64,000 nt of DNA. It comes from Lineus longissimus. Its lineage: Eukaryota > Nemertea > Pilidiophora > Heteronemertea > Lineidae. The notes below the pieces were generated by a model. The model had not been told where the DNA came from, did not search any database, and saw nothing but the letters and a program-made list of their open reading frames with translations. Both the position numbers and the translations under genes were made by a program. This document shows positions 1-10,600 of the stretch, in pieces. The number at the start of each line of letters is the position of its first letter. Position 1 is the first letter of the stretch. The stretch is from the NCBI RefSeq assembly GCF_910592395.1, contig NC_088312.1, forward strand, positions 19,475,292 through 19,539,291, written 5' to 3'.

Positions 1-1169
1 TTATGGTAGACTAGGCTAACAAAGGTACACGATATATCTCTCGAGTTTTTAGTTTCATCCATTTTTCTGCCCCATAGGGGGCACTTCCTGAAAATCATGA
101 AAATTCCCTTCCGCTCTGTAACTTCTGAACGACAAAATATTTTGGCTTGAAATTTGGTGTGTCACGTTACTGGGACACCCAACTGAATCATAAACTTCAG
201 TCAATGACAGCCAACAACACCACACGGATTCAAACTACACATTTTTCAAAAAACACCCAACAGCGACGGGGGACATTCAACGCTATGCTTGTTTTCACAT
301 CTGGCTGAATATTTTTTGATAATTTTTCATTTTTACTTGTAATGGAATTAGTTTAGTTTTCACCGCCAGTTGGCGCTACAGGCACATTTAACTGAATTTT
401 TGTCGATTCAAAAGCCCGGGCTATGACGTTTAGTTGCGCAGTTGTATTCTGCACATGGAATTGGCCAAGGAACCAGGCTATATTTCAGCATACCCACTGT
501 GACCAGTCTAAAGATGGAAGATTGATTTTGCAACACGGTAACCAATTTTCTGCTAAAAAGAACTCAAGTAGGCGATATTATCACTAGTTCCTTTCAGTGA
601 GTAGTCATAAGGTCTTTAGGGACTACTTTCAGAAATTAGTTATTGAAAATTTGGCCACAATTCTGTGAAAACGATATTAGAAGTGCACGCTCTGTTCGCG
701 AATTATTTTGAAGTGGAGAATGCCCACAGTATGTGCAGTGAATCGGCATGATTCTGTTTGCATTTTAGTTTTTAGTTCTACGATTCTCACATGAGTAAAA
801 AAGTAGACATTCGAAGCAACACAATAATGTTACTCCCATAAAAATTGATTCAAAATTGACGGAGCTACGGCATTCTGTTAGGCAATTGGCAGCGCTGATA
901 AAATACATTGCATGCTAATGCATGCCAAATGGCACACTTTAAAAAGCACTCATTGGACAACGTAGGGAATCACCAGAAATGAAGTCATCGCTGGTCTAAA
1001 TAAAAAAATAGATGGGTTCCCGATCGACTCACTAGGGATACGCAGTAGAGCACAATGTCATAAAACGACCCTTTGTAAATTCCAATCACCTGCAGGACAG
1101 GTCAATTTCTCTCAATATAATTAATTTTGTTGACTCCTGTAATCTCTACCTTATTAAAAAAAAGAAGAC
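1..1169. other. Non-coding, repeat-like; no gene recognised
   Basis: No open frame with coding character or splice context is visible. The first 130 bases resemble, in short blocks, the dispersed repeat described at 30405 and 47776 (AAAGGTAC near 25, ATAGGGGGC near 75), so the window may open inside another copy. The rest is AT-rich and unassigned. Confidence 0.4.
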
Positions 1170-1171
1170 AG

Positions 1172-1247
1172 TGGTGTTAGTCCCAAACTGGTCATTTCTA
1201 TTTATTTTGACCTCTGTTATCATGATACCTCTCGATTACAGACAGCA
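1172..1247 (+). repeat. Fragment of pogo/Tigger-type MITE family
   Basis: This stretch matches, with scattered substitutions, the interior of the better-preserved MITE at 10601-10785: GTCCCAAA, then a TTTGACCTCT block, then ACCTCTC and GACAGCA in the same order and spacing. The ends are lost. A third relative lies at 49732-49863. Confidence 0.5.
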
Positions 1248-2068
1248 TTTTGTATCCTTGGTTGTGCTGTACCACCCAGCCTGGACATACTACAGTTGTC
1301 CAGGGAGAAGTCACATCCTCTCTGACACTTCTTGTCTGTAAAGCTACCGATACAACATACTGAACTAGGGATATCTTCCGTTGTCTCCTGTAATACATGT
1401 ACATGTACATGTATTTACATACCATGGATGATTAGTTCAATCATATTTCATCCAGCTGGCAGCTCTGCATTGGAAATTTTAGTGGTATAACGTGTTCTCT
1501 TTACCTTCAAACAGTAGTATAAAGCCGATATTTACTACTTTACACCCCCAGTCCTGTGTTATTAGGTCATCCAGCTGAGCGCCAGGCCCTTGGGCCTCTT
1601 GTTCTGGAAGTTTTTTTTCCCATTTTATCCAACATACACAGGTGATTTATACAGTTTATGAAATGGTTTAAGGGTGGGTCCTTGAGGATTTTGGAGAAAG
1701 TGACCTTCACATTTACAAAGGTATATATATAATCGTTGGGGGTCAATTAAATATTGTGGATTTGGGCATGCAGCCTCATGCGATTGCCTTTGATACTTGG
1801 GCGTGGCCTGCGGGTTAGCCAGAACAAACTCTGCTGAATATATGTATATCTGGTTCAGGAGCAACTACTTTTTTCTCTCCTTTCGAGTGAAGTAAGCAAC
1901 GTACTTACCACGATAAGAGCAACTTTGCCCCCCCCCCCCCCCCCACCCCACACACGCACACGCACACATTTCATCACGTCTTGAAAATATAAGGCACTTT
2001 TTTGTAGGCACCTGAAATGAGTAGGAGACATTAAGTAGACTACTGATGCCAACCAGTAGCACAGACGC
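1248..2068. other. Non-coding; microsatellite and poly-C tract
   Basis: Holds a short ACATGT-type microsatellite around 1395-1415, which produces the false Met/Tyr repeat frame on the minus strand. It also holds a run of 17 C at 1928-1944 followed by CA-rich sequence. No gene is supported. Confidence 0.5.
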
Positions 2069-3170
2069 CAATGCACAGGCCATGGCGATTTAGCGGATTC
2101 TGCGGAATCTGGTCTGCAGTGGATTGGTATCCGGTCGTTTCGCTCCCTGACGTTTTCGCCCACAGCATTTTCGCCCCCAAACTTAGCCTAAAACCATTAG
2201 GCCCCACGTGGTGGCACTGAAGGTGGCCGCTGCCGTGATGTAATGTAATCAAGCTAAATCAAGAGAGTGTCTGAGAGTCCTTACAGTATGTCAGTGTTGA
2301 TTCAGCAGTTGTTTTGGCAAAGACATGTTTTTTTGGAGTTTCTGAAACCTAGAGCGCTGCTCATAGGCGGCTAACAAGAAACTACGCATTTATACTGTTG
2401 TTGCCGACGTATGTGTACACTGAACTTGGGATGTGCGTCGGCCCCGTGTTGAAATGCCGTCCAGTGCCAGTTGGTGCGTTTTTCGCTGATTTGTGCAAAA
2501 TTCAACATATCTCAATAGTTCAATGGTTGACCCTCGATTTTTTTTTTGATTTTTGTGTAGCGTAAGCAACTGTCTTTCATGGGAGAATGGTCGCTGTAAG
2601 AATTATTCAGGAAGAAATGTATAATATTTGGGGGTTTTCGTGATTGTCCGGCCCAATTGGCAATATTGCCATTTGGGATGGTGAACAGAGCTAGGAGCAA
2701 ATGTGACGCTTATGATTTATTTAAAGAAATAAAATGCCCGATTTAACATGCTGCAGAATCAGGGGAATCGGGCGTTTCCAGTGATATACGACACAAATGG
2801 GTTGTCCTCATGCATTCACTTTGGAAACGCATTTTAAAATAGATGTTACGTCCTGTTAATGGGGCACGTCATCATCGCGTACATTTGGGAAAAACTCCCC
2901 AACGAGACCAATGTGGAAATCGTCCGATAATAGAATGCAGACATTTTTTTCATGCATGTTGGGGTTTTTCCGAAATGCTTGATAATCTTAGCGGTTTAGA
3001 CAATTTAAAGGTCAAATGCTGAGCTATTATGGAATATTACAGATATTTATTATAAGGATAATTTATCATAATATCGGTATTCTCGAGCTGTTTTTATGCT
3101 GATTCCGCCCAGATTCCGCAGGTTCCGCAGAATCCGCAGGATCCGCTAAATCGCCATGCCCCAATGCACA
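2069..3170. mobile_element. Non-autonomous inverted-repeat DNA transposon with 9-bp target duplication
   Basis: The left end (from 2078) and the reverse complement of the right end (to 3161) share a terminal inverted repeat containing CATGGCGATTTAGCGGAT, followed by subterminal repeats of a GCGGAATCTG-like motif. The element is flanked by an exact direct repeat CAATGCACA at 2069-2077 and 3162-3170. The element itself is 1084 bp with no transposase frame. A 9-bp duplication is typical of Mutator-like elements; an 8-bp reading (AATGCACA) would fit hAT. The superfamily is therefore inferred, but the mobile nature is well supported by TIR plus duplication. Confidence 0.8.
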
Positions 3171-3838
3171 CTCTACAAAACTATAACCTCCACCAGGGTG
3201 GGAGAAAAATTCTGGCCCGCCCATCGTCGCCGTTGGTGAGGATCATAGCAAGACCACAGGCATGGGAAATTAAGAGCTCACAACAAGATACGGGATATTT
3301 ATGTATTGTGGCTTTCGCAAGTTAAGCATACATGTATAGCCTATAGACTAATCTATTTTGGGCGAGATTGAGAACCTATTTTTAGTACAGCAGGTATCCC
3401 TGGGTGGGGTGAAAACTTCTGGTTGAGTGGATATTCCGAGGAACGATGTGATGAGCACGTCTGAGCTTGGCAACTTTGTCAATGCGCATGGCAACCATAA
3501 ATGAAGTCAATAAACGAAGTTAATGATATCTTCTTTATCTTCAATGAAATACAGCTACAATTGCGGTGGCGGCGATTAACTGTAAATACATAAACAAAAA
3601 CGACCTAAGAATTCCCTCAAAGAATAATGCAGTTCAGCTTTAAGGATAAATTTAAATAATAGCTGTAGAGAATCACAAATTTAGTGTAGTGATCCAATAA
3701 AAGAGGGCAGCACTGCTGATAGCATAGCAATCAATAATGCTAGCATCACAACGTTATACAAGCATATGCTCTATACAAAACAGCCAAAGACCAAAATACA
3801 TTCAGGTCAGCTATACCAGCAGACTTCATACTACTTGA

Positions 3839-4671
3839 CGCAAGGGCCCAAAGCGCCGCAGAGCGGCAAAAAAGCGAAGCTGGCGAAACATTTATAACGG
3901 GTCACCGTCACTTATTATTGGACTTATAGCGCATTTACGGGGTTGCAACTATTTTGCTTTATAGTGTCATCAGGAAAGAAAAGCATGCGACCTAACGCCG
4001 ATCTATTTGTATAAAGTGATAATTGGAAGGTTTATAGTTGGAAATATCAATAAAATAATCATTCCATGTCGTCTTTTGAGGGCATTTTTGATTGTAAAAA
4101 ATATATGTGTACGTCACCGGAGTCTCTGCAATGATCATTTTATCACAGCAGTCTCGCGCAAGTAGAAGTTCTTTACCTATTAGTTCTTCACTTATTAGTC
4201 TCAATGTCTGGCGCAAAGCCAGACGTTTTCCATTACGATTTCACTACGATGTTTGACAAGAAGGAGCAGTGCGCGAGATATGCTAATGAGCAGACTTCCC
4301 TCGCTTGAGTTTCGGAAGAATGTTCCATATCGCGCTAAGCTGACCACTGCTGACTATGACAGGCGTGCATTGGACTGGTACAGGTTGGAACTGAACATTG
4401 AATATGCTGGTGGTGACGCTTTCTGATGAGAAGTTGGTCGTGACTGATGCAGTATCCTTGGACTTGTCCACAGCATCGTTCAATCATTGCTCTCTGAGCT
4501 GGCTTGATTCTGTACTTACCCAAATACTGAGACCAAATGCCTGTTGACTGTGCTTTAAGAGAGACTGGCGCCATGCCTAGTCTCTCTTAAAGCACAGTCA
4601 ACAGACACCAACCCCCTCAGACTCAGAAACCACAAACGCCCAACCCTTCCTGCTACCTTAATACTTCTGGA
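3839..4671. other. 833-bp segment present in one LTR only
   Basis: The other LTR runs straight from ACTACTTGA to TACTAGTATTGG. Here the same two points are separated by 833 bp that begin with a GC-rich stretch (3839-3890) and contain a perfect 26-bp hairpin at 4541-4604. No terminal inverted repeats or clean target duplication are visible. It could be an insertion of an unknown element or a segment lost from the other LTR. Minus-strand frames of 66-79 codons inside it have no recognisable similarity. Confidence 0.6.
4541..4604. repeat. Perfect 26-bp inverted repeat (hairpin), 12-nt loop
   Basis: Left arm 4541-4566 (starts CTGTTGACTGTGC) is exactly the reverse complement of the right arm 4579-4604 (ends GCACAGTCAACAG), with a 12-nt spacer at 4567-4578. 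It lies in the LTR-specific insertion. Confidence 0.9.
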
Positions 4672-4941
4672 TACTGGTGTTGGCAAAAGTAGATAATAAC
4701 AAAGTCCAGAATCCCGAGCAGTCGATAAACAATGATACGCCCCCAGTCTCACTAGCGCAACGCACTTTAGAACAACAAACTAATATGATACAAATGTATA
4801 CCAAGTCCCAAAGCAGCCGAGAATAAAAGCGGTAATAAACTCCGAAATAAGTCCAAGGCCTAACCAACCAATTTAACCTCTGCTTCTACCGTAATTAAAC
4901 TCTCATAAACTGAACGACTGCGTGCTTTGTTTGAGACTACG

Positions 4942-6026
4942 CCCGTATACTGGGTCATTGTATTTCTTTGCTTCTCGCCGGACATAGTTAGTAAGGTCAC
5001 TAAACTTCACTGCAGACTTCCTTTCTCTGGCTTCATATGCAATGTTTCTCCATTTATGATGCATATGATAAGGAAGTTTCTTCACGAGCTTTATCAAATT
5101 GTCTGGGTATTCTAAAACTTTAATTGACTCGATACTTCTGACTGCGTTTCACATTCTTTCAGGAAAATGCTGTTATCATCTAGGGCTTTGGTATTATCGG
5201 CTTCAATGCTAGGCCAGTGTAAAGCCTTTCTGATGTAGGCCTGGGCAATGTTGTCGTTGTCTCCATATCTTTCCTTCAGCTCCTCCAGTGCAGCGGGGTA
5301 ACCTGTACTTGCTTCCAGGCAGCTGTAACCAAGGACTATTCTATGGGCTTCCCCACCTGTATACTGCTCAAGGTAATTAATGCGTTCCTCATCGCTAGTT
5401 CGCTGGTTCAAACGCTTTGATTCTTTTCCCTCTTCGGAAGTAGTCCGTGTGACTTGGTGTTGACTCATAAGCAAGTTAGGATCGAGTTCTTGTGCTCTGG
5501 CATTCACAGGGGCATGCCTGATAGGCAGATGTTCAGGCTGTACAACGCTGTGGGCAGGCTTCTCACCCATTCTAAGGGGTTCATAACTACCCCCATCCTC
5601 AAGACGATCTAGTATTAATTTTCTTCCACTGGCAATTGCTATTTGGGTAGACAATTCCAACTCTTCTTCCCTCATTTTGATCTTTGCCTTTTCCATGGCA
5701 AGCTTTAGCTTTGCCTCTTCTATGACCTCACGTTCTTTCAGGGCAGCTGATCTTGCTGTAAGTTCCAGCACCCTTTGTTCCTCTTTTGCTCTGGCACTTG
5801 CTATTGAGCTAACCTTACTCTGTCACGATTTTGAGGAAGAAGAAACATCATCATGAACTATTCCGTCATGCTCGCTTACCAGGGACTGCTGTTTCACCCA
5901 CTCTTTCACGCTAGACTTGTGAAAGGCTCCCTTCGCCCTCTGCTGCGTTCTTTCTCGCAAAGCTTGGACATACTCAAGCCCCCTTTCGGTTGGCTGTGCG
6001 ACTCGCTTCGATCTTGTTGAGGGCAT
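4942..6026 (-). pseudogene. BEL/Pao-type retrotransposon gag remnant (frameshifted, pol deleted)
   Basis: Three minus-strand frames read in order. 6026-5823 is a basic N-terminus starting MPSTRSKRV, typical of invertebrate BEL/Pao gag. 5771-5112 is a Glu/Lys-rich coiled coil followed by a DUF1759-like segment (GGEAHRIVLGYSCLEAS, then ELKERYGDNDNIAQAYIRKAL). 5097 to about 4942 continues it (LVKKLPYHMHHKWRN). A stop separates the first two frames, and a one-base shift near 5150 separates the last two. The gag sequence then runs directly into the LTR at 4941, so protease, reverse transcriptase and integrase are gone. The copy cannot be autonomous. Confidence 0.75.
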
Positions 6027-6131
6027 TATTTACTCTTACTTTTCTTGTAAAATGCTAAGAATATATCTATACATACCAGTTATCTTTTCCTAATTCAACT
6101 TGCCATCTTACCATGTAGGCATTTCGTTAAT

Positions 6132-7676
6132 GATGTGATGACCACGTCTGAGCTTGGCAACTTTGTCAATGCGCATCATCATCATCATCATCATCATATC
6201 CCGCAGCCATGCGGCCTTTGGGGCGACCCTGTTTTATCGACGATTCGGGACCATATGGTTCTGTCTTCCGCGAGGCGGATCAGGTCACTGGTCTTCCTTC
6301 CGGTCCAGTCCTTCACATCGTCCATCCAAATTCTCTTTGGTCGGCCGCGTCGTCGGTTCCCCTCTACTGTGCCCTGCCGGATGGTATTGGCTAGCGTTCC
6401 CTTGGCTCTGGTGACGTGGCCGAACCACCTCAGCTTTCTCTTCTTGGCAATGGTTGGGAGGCTATCATGGCGCCCGATGTACTGGATGACCAGCTCTCTT
6501 ACTCGGATGTTGGTGGTGTGGGTGGTATAGTGTATGCCGAGCAGTCTCCTGTAACAGTTCATTTCAAACGCGTTGATCCGCTTCTCGATCTCGCTGTTCA
6601 TGGTCCAGGATTCTGCCGCATACAAGAAGACTGAGATCACCAAGGATCTTAGAAGGTGGAGTTTTGACGTCATTGCGATGTTTCTGTCGCGCCAAATTAT
6701 CTTCAGTCTGGCTAAGGCAGCTGCAGCTTTGGCTATGCGTGTCTTCACCTCCTTGACGGACATACCGTCCTCTGTTTGTGTGGCTCCTAGATAGATGAAC
6801 TCTGCCACTTGTTCAAGGTGGTAGTCTCTGAGGCACACGTCAATCGGTTCACCTCCGCTGGATGCCATTTTCTTTGTCTTCTCTAGGCTAATTTCCATGC
6901 CATATCTACCACTGGTTTTGTCAACCTTCTGTGAGTGGTGGATTTGGTCACTTGCTGAGCCGTGTAGGAGATCGATGTCATCGGCGAACCTCAGATCGCT
7001 GATCGTTCGACCCGATATCGTCAAAGGTGACTCCGGTTCGACGTGCATGGCAACCATAAATGAAGTCAATAAACGAAGTCAATGATATCTTCTTTATCTT
7101 TAATGAAATACAGCTACAATTGCGGTGGCGGCGATTAACTGTAAATACATAAACAAAAACGACCTAAGAATTCCCTCAAAGAATAATGCAGTTCAGCTTT
7201 AAGGATAAATTTAAATAATAGCTATAGAGAATCACAAATTTAGTGTAGTGATCCAATAAAAGAGGGCAGCACTGCTGATAGCATAGCAACCAATAATGCT
7301 AGCATCACAACGTTATACAAGCATACGCTCTATACAAAACAGCCAAAGACCAAAATAATTCAGGTCAGCTATACCAGCAGACTTCATACTACTTGATACT
7401 AGTATTGGCAAAAGTAGATAATAACGAAGTCCAGAATCCCGAGCAGTCGATAAACAATGATACGCCCCCAGTCTCACTAGCGCAACGCACTTTAGAACAA
7501 CAAACTAATATGATACAAATGTATACCAAGTCCCAAAGCAGCCGAGAATAAAAGCGGTAATAAACTCCGAAATAAGTCCAAGGCCTAACCAACCAATTTA
7601 ACCTCTGCTTCTACCGTAATTAAACTCTCATAAACTAAACGACTGCGTGCTTTGTTTGAGACTACGACAGACACTA
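6132..7676 (-). repeat. 5' LTR of BEL/Pao-like retrotransposon, interrupted by an RTE fragment
   Basis: The partner of the LTR at 3445-4941, located upstream of gag on the minus strand. Excluding about 870 bp of LINE sequence (roughly 6177-7048) it is about 670 bp. Its outer end reads ACTACGACA on the plus strand, giving a TGTCGTAGTC start on the element strand, as expected for an LTR beginning TG. Few substitutions separate the two LTRs, so the element is fairly young. No primer-binding site was identified with confidence. Confidence 0.75.
6177..7048 (-). mobile_element. 5'-truncated RTE-clade LINE fragment inserted in the LTR
   Basis: The minus-strand frame (about 7045 to 6194) begins inside the reverse transcriptase catalytic loop (LRFADDIDLL) and carries the C-terminal thumb and tail typical of RTE-type non-LTR elements. 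Landmarks are SWTMNSEIEKRINAFEMNC, KRKLRWFGHVTR and RRRGRPKRIWMDD. The 3' end is a CAT/ATG trinucleotide tail at 6174-6197, usual for RTE. The uninterrupted LTR at 3489 gives the empty site. GCAT occurs at both junctions and is the only exact candidate target duplication. The frame is open but lacks most of the reverse transcriptase and the endonuclease, so it is dead. Confidence 0.85.
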
Positions 7677-8690
7677 CAAGCCGGTAATGTATACTCTGTA
7701 CATCTTCTTAGCGTCGATGCTGCATCAAATGAATCAATATTAAAGTCCAATAACTGGGGCGAAACTAATAGGAATAATAAATGCAAGTGCATTTTCGCTT
7801 ACCGAAATGTTTGCCTCCTTTGGGATCATCACTTAATTTCTTGCGTTGGCGTTAAAAACGGAAAAATTGCTTATATCAAAGATAACTAGCTGGATAGCGT
7901 ATTGTATGCTGCGAGATGTTGATGCAGTGACCTAGATACGCCCCACACGCTAACTAGTGCGCAAACTCCATCAGGTAGCACTGCTAGCGCCAATGTAAAC
8001 AAGTTTCATTGCGGGATAATTCAGAACTGATAACTTTCATAGGTTTGGCCGTAACATCCATGATAGGGGCATTGTTTAAGGGTACTGTGTTAGCCTTAGG
8101 CTAGCCCTTGATTGTGAAGGGAATTTCAAATGAAGGTGACCATGGTCTGTCTGAAGTGCTCTACCACAACTTTCAATACTTGACGTATGTGAAGAGGCAC
8201 TCTTGGCATGGCATATCAAGGAGCTGTTCACGGTGCTGAACCTCTAGCTTGCCCATTGACAAAGTGCCTTGCCCAAGACCGTGGAGGAGCACGCATAAAG
8301 TTATAGATTTGTATTGATATTGTAACTGGTTCGAACCATTGGGCAGCCGACATGTGTATGCATATCTGAGTTCTTCCTCTCCGTATAAAAGAGCGGCCTA
8401 GTGCTGACTTAGGTAAGAGGCATGTTGACATTGCCTCATCATCTCTATCGGACCAAGTAATATGCTTTTATAATATGCAACCAACAACACAGGGTCCGGG
8501 TCTGTGGACAATTGGTTTAATTTGTCTCTTCGATATGGCCCCCGTGATATTGCATTAGATTTCCATTGCAATTCAATCTTTCGGCCCATGCAATTCAAGT
8601 TACCTGCCTGCGACACGTGTATATGATATTTTGTAATATACGTATTTTATAACGCATTTATTTTGCTGTTAGTGTTATATGATTTCTCTG
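7677..8690. other. No gene recognised
   Basis: Frames of 60-80 codons on both strands lack splice sites, motifs or compositional support. Nothing further could be identified here. Confidence 0.4.
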
Positions 8691-8905
8691 TAGACTCTAA
8701 CGCTTTTTTATTATTATTTGTACATGTAGTCACATCACCTCCGCACGCTGATGGTCAGGGTACATTTCCTAAGACAGATCCCTGCCTGTTTTACTTTCCT
8801 CTGCTTCTTCTCTCTATCCCGCACCAGTTTATTGTATTTTCTAAACCTATATGAATGTAGTATTCATCTGGCTCAATAAACTGCTTTGAATTTGAATTTG
8901 AAATA
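8691..8905 (+). repeat. LINE 3'-end-like repeat with TTTGAA tail
   Basis: The segment contains AAGACAGATCC, a pyrimidine-rich block, then CAGTTTATTG and an AATAAA signal, and ends in repeated TTTGAA units at 8884-8903, a style of tail seen in CR1/L2-like LINEs. A diverged second copy with the same order of blocks lies at 12545-12650. No coding part is attached. Confidence 0.45.
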
Positions 8906-9257
8906 TATGATACTGGAATTCGCTTAAGAGATCTCAATGATGCTTTTGATTTTATTTGATTTTACAAAATGCATCATATTTATTTTTGACACCCAGTATA
9001 CATAATATATACTGATTACTCTTAACACTATGGAATCTTTTTATTTTTCAGATGAGTATTCAGAATCTTATGCACCAGAACCATCAGTGAAAGAAAAATT
9101 GGCGGAGGTCTTCTTGGGAAGAGCATTTGATTCGTTAATTTCTGCCGACTGCGCCGTTGGAATTGAACACTTCTGATTGGACAAAACGACAGGACGTCTG
9201 CCTATTTTTTAGTCTGCTGACGAGAATCCTCGAAAGGCTGGGCTTTCGTGCAACGCA
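8906..9257 (+). promoter_or_regulatory. Upstream region and probable 5'UTR exon of the single-domain GT32 gene
   Basis: A pyrimidine-rich stretch ending in TTTTTATTTTTCAG at about 9051 is a good splice acceptor, so the coding exon probably begins near 9052 with about 200 bases of 5'UTR before the ATG at 9258. A short upstream frame starting ATGAGTATT directly follows the acceptor and stops after 12 codons. No TATA box was recognised. Confidence 0.45.
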
Positions 9258-10331
9258 ATGAAAGGAGTAACGTCTTCTCGCCCTCGCAATTACTGCATCC
9301 TGCTAATCGTATTCATCATTATTCTCTGCGGCATATACTCGGTGTACAAACCAGGCATACATTTGAATGGTTACAGTTTCCATAGGCATCATCTCCCTGT
9401 GGTTTATCTTGACAAGGACATGAACAGTTTTGAGAGTACACTGCGAGGGAACGTTACTAAAATCCCTCGCATCATTCACCAGACATGGAAGACGTACGAA
9501 GTGCCTCAAGAATTCGCCGAGTACACCAAAACCTGGCTGAAGCTCAATCCTGGCTGGCAATATTGGTTCTGGACGGATAAAGACGCGGAAAAGTTTGTAA
9601 AGTTCAAATATCCAAAATATTATGATATGTTTAAAAATTACCCCGAACCGATTCATAGGGCGGATGCGATGCGGTACTTTATTCTTTACGAATTCGGTGG
9701 ATGGTACGCAGATTTAGATATGGAGGATCTGAAACCTTTAGACGATTTTGGTAAAATACACAACTGCATCATATCGCAGGAACCCTGGGGACATGTTTTG
9801 TTTATTTGGCACCGGACTCGTCTCGCTTGCAATGCATTAATGGCGGCGAGACCGAAGCACCCCTATTTCAAATATGTCGTAGAACAATTGCCAAAGAACG
9901 CACCAAAGAATGGGAAAACTAATGCAATGGCGACAACAGGGCCTATAATGATTGACAGCACGCTGTATCAGTATGAAAAAATTATGAAACAAAGCAACAC
10001 TTTCAAACAAAACGAAACCGTGTACCTCGCCAACCCGGACTACTTTCTGCCGATACTTGCTGATAACGGGTTACCAGCTGTTAAAAAAGCATGCGCGCAT
10101 TTACCAAATACTTCTTCAGAGCTCAAGAAATATGTTTGTGTCAGGTATGAAAAGGAAAACTGGTCAAATAAACCTCTACCCGAGTCTTATACAAATCATG
10201 TGTGGATACACACATATTACCACGCAGACATTGGTAATAAAACAAATGCGTCTATTTTTGAGTTGGTGCCCGGGACAGTTAATGTTACAAATGTTTTGAT
10301 TAATCTGGAGAAAGAGGCAACAACCACGTGA
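9258..10331 (+). CDS. Golgi-type glycosyltransferase family 32 protein (single catalytic domain)
   Basis: This 357-residue protein has the layout of a type II Golgi glycosyltransferase: a short basic cytosolic tail, one membrane segment at about residues 13-30, a short stem, then a lumenal catalytic domain. Family-32 (Gly_transf_sug, OCH1/SUR1-like) hallmarks are IPRIIHQTWK at 69-78, RADAMRY at 134-140 and the metal/sugar-nucleotide DXD motif GGWYADLD with Asp152 and Asp154. Several N-glycosylation sequons fit a lumenal location. Donor and acceptor are not predictable; relatives transfer mannose or galactose to lipids or glycans. The coding region is intronless. It is closely related to both domains of the gene at 17072, and the C-termini and 3' flanks match that gene, showing recent duplication. 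Confidence 0.9.
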   Translation: MKGVTSSRPRNYCILLIVFIIILCGIYSVYKPGIHLNGYSFHRHHLPVVYLDKDMNSFESTLRGNVTKIPRIIHQTWKTYEVPQEFAEYTKTWLKLNPGWQYWFWTDKDAEKFVKFKYPKYYDMFKNYPEPIHRADAMRYFILYEFGGWYADLDMEDLKPLDDFGKIHNCIISQEPWGHVLFIWHRTRLACNALMAARPKHPYFKYVVEQLPKNAPKNGKTNAMATTGPIMIDSTLYQYEKIMKQSNTFKQNETVYLANPDYFLPILADNGLPAVKKACAHLPNTSSELKKYVCVRYEKENWSNKPLPESYTNHVWIHTYYHADIGNKTNASIFELVPGTVNVTNVLINLEKEATTT

Positions 10332-10395
10332 TTTCTTTTTCATTGGTGGACGTATAGGAGGAGACACTAGTTCAGAGATAAACTTAAGCCATGTC
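10332..10395 (+). repeat. 3' flank shared with the double GT32 gene
   Basis: The sequence after the stop codon contains GACGTATAGGAGGAGACACT, which also occurs exactly at 19420-19439 after the other GT32 gene, with ACTTAAGC following in both. The duplication (or later conversion) therefore covered the 3'UTR as well as the coding region. Confidence 0.8.
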
Positions 10396-10552
10396 AGAAA
10401 GAATTCCTCTCACCTGTTCAGATCAGCTGAGTCAGCTCAGGTATCAAGGGCAACAGGTAGCCACACCAAAATTTGGAAGGAGCTGACCAGCCGACCAGCT
10501 GACCTGATGCTGGAAGGGTGTATCCCCAAAAACAGAGCCAGGTGTTCAGGCA

Positions 10553-10600
10553 TTATTTCACTATTTTTTTGCCGACGCTTTCGGGCAGCGGTTTACCAAG
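10553..10600 (+). pseudogene. Short GT32 gene remnant cut off at a MITE
   Basis: Translated in one frame, these 48 bases read FLPTLSGSGLPS, closely matching FLPKLSGNGLPD of the GT32 genes, and the nucleotides match the corresponding part at 19110-19148 with few changes. The similarity stops exactly at the TA where the pogo-type MITE begins (10601) and does not resume clearly after it. It is either a scrap of a third GT32 copy or a short conversion or duplication tract. Confidence 0.5.

Larger units (their letters stand above)
3445..4941 (-). repeat. 3' LTR of BEL/Pao-like retrotransposon, interrupted by an 833-bp insertion
   Basis: This segment aligns with 6132-7676 over about 665 bp of shared sequence with only a few substitutions. 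It lies downstream (minus strand) of a BEL-type gag remnant, so it is read as the 3' LTR. Shared boundaries are GATGTGATGA on the left and TTTGAGACTACG on the right. The 833 bp at 3839-4671 are absent from the other copy. A small minus-strand frame inside the LTR occurs in both copies, but I take it as chance within the LTR. No flanking 5-bp target duplication was found. Confidence 0.75.

Noticed and set aside
1198-1425. Met/Tyr-repeat minus-strand frame
   Set aside because: Produced by an ACATGT microsatellite; no gene context.
4658-4867. 69-codon frame repeated at 7389-7592
   Set aside because: Identical because both lie in the LTRs of one element; repetition here is not evidence for a protein.
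6154-6414. Frames with runs of His or Ile near 6170-6195
   Set aside because: They are translations of the CAT trinucleotide tail of the RTE LINE in different frames, not proteins.
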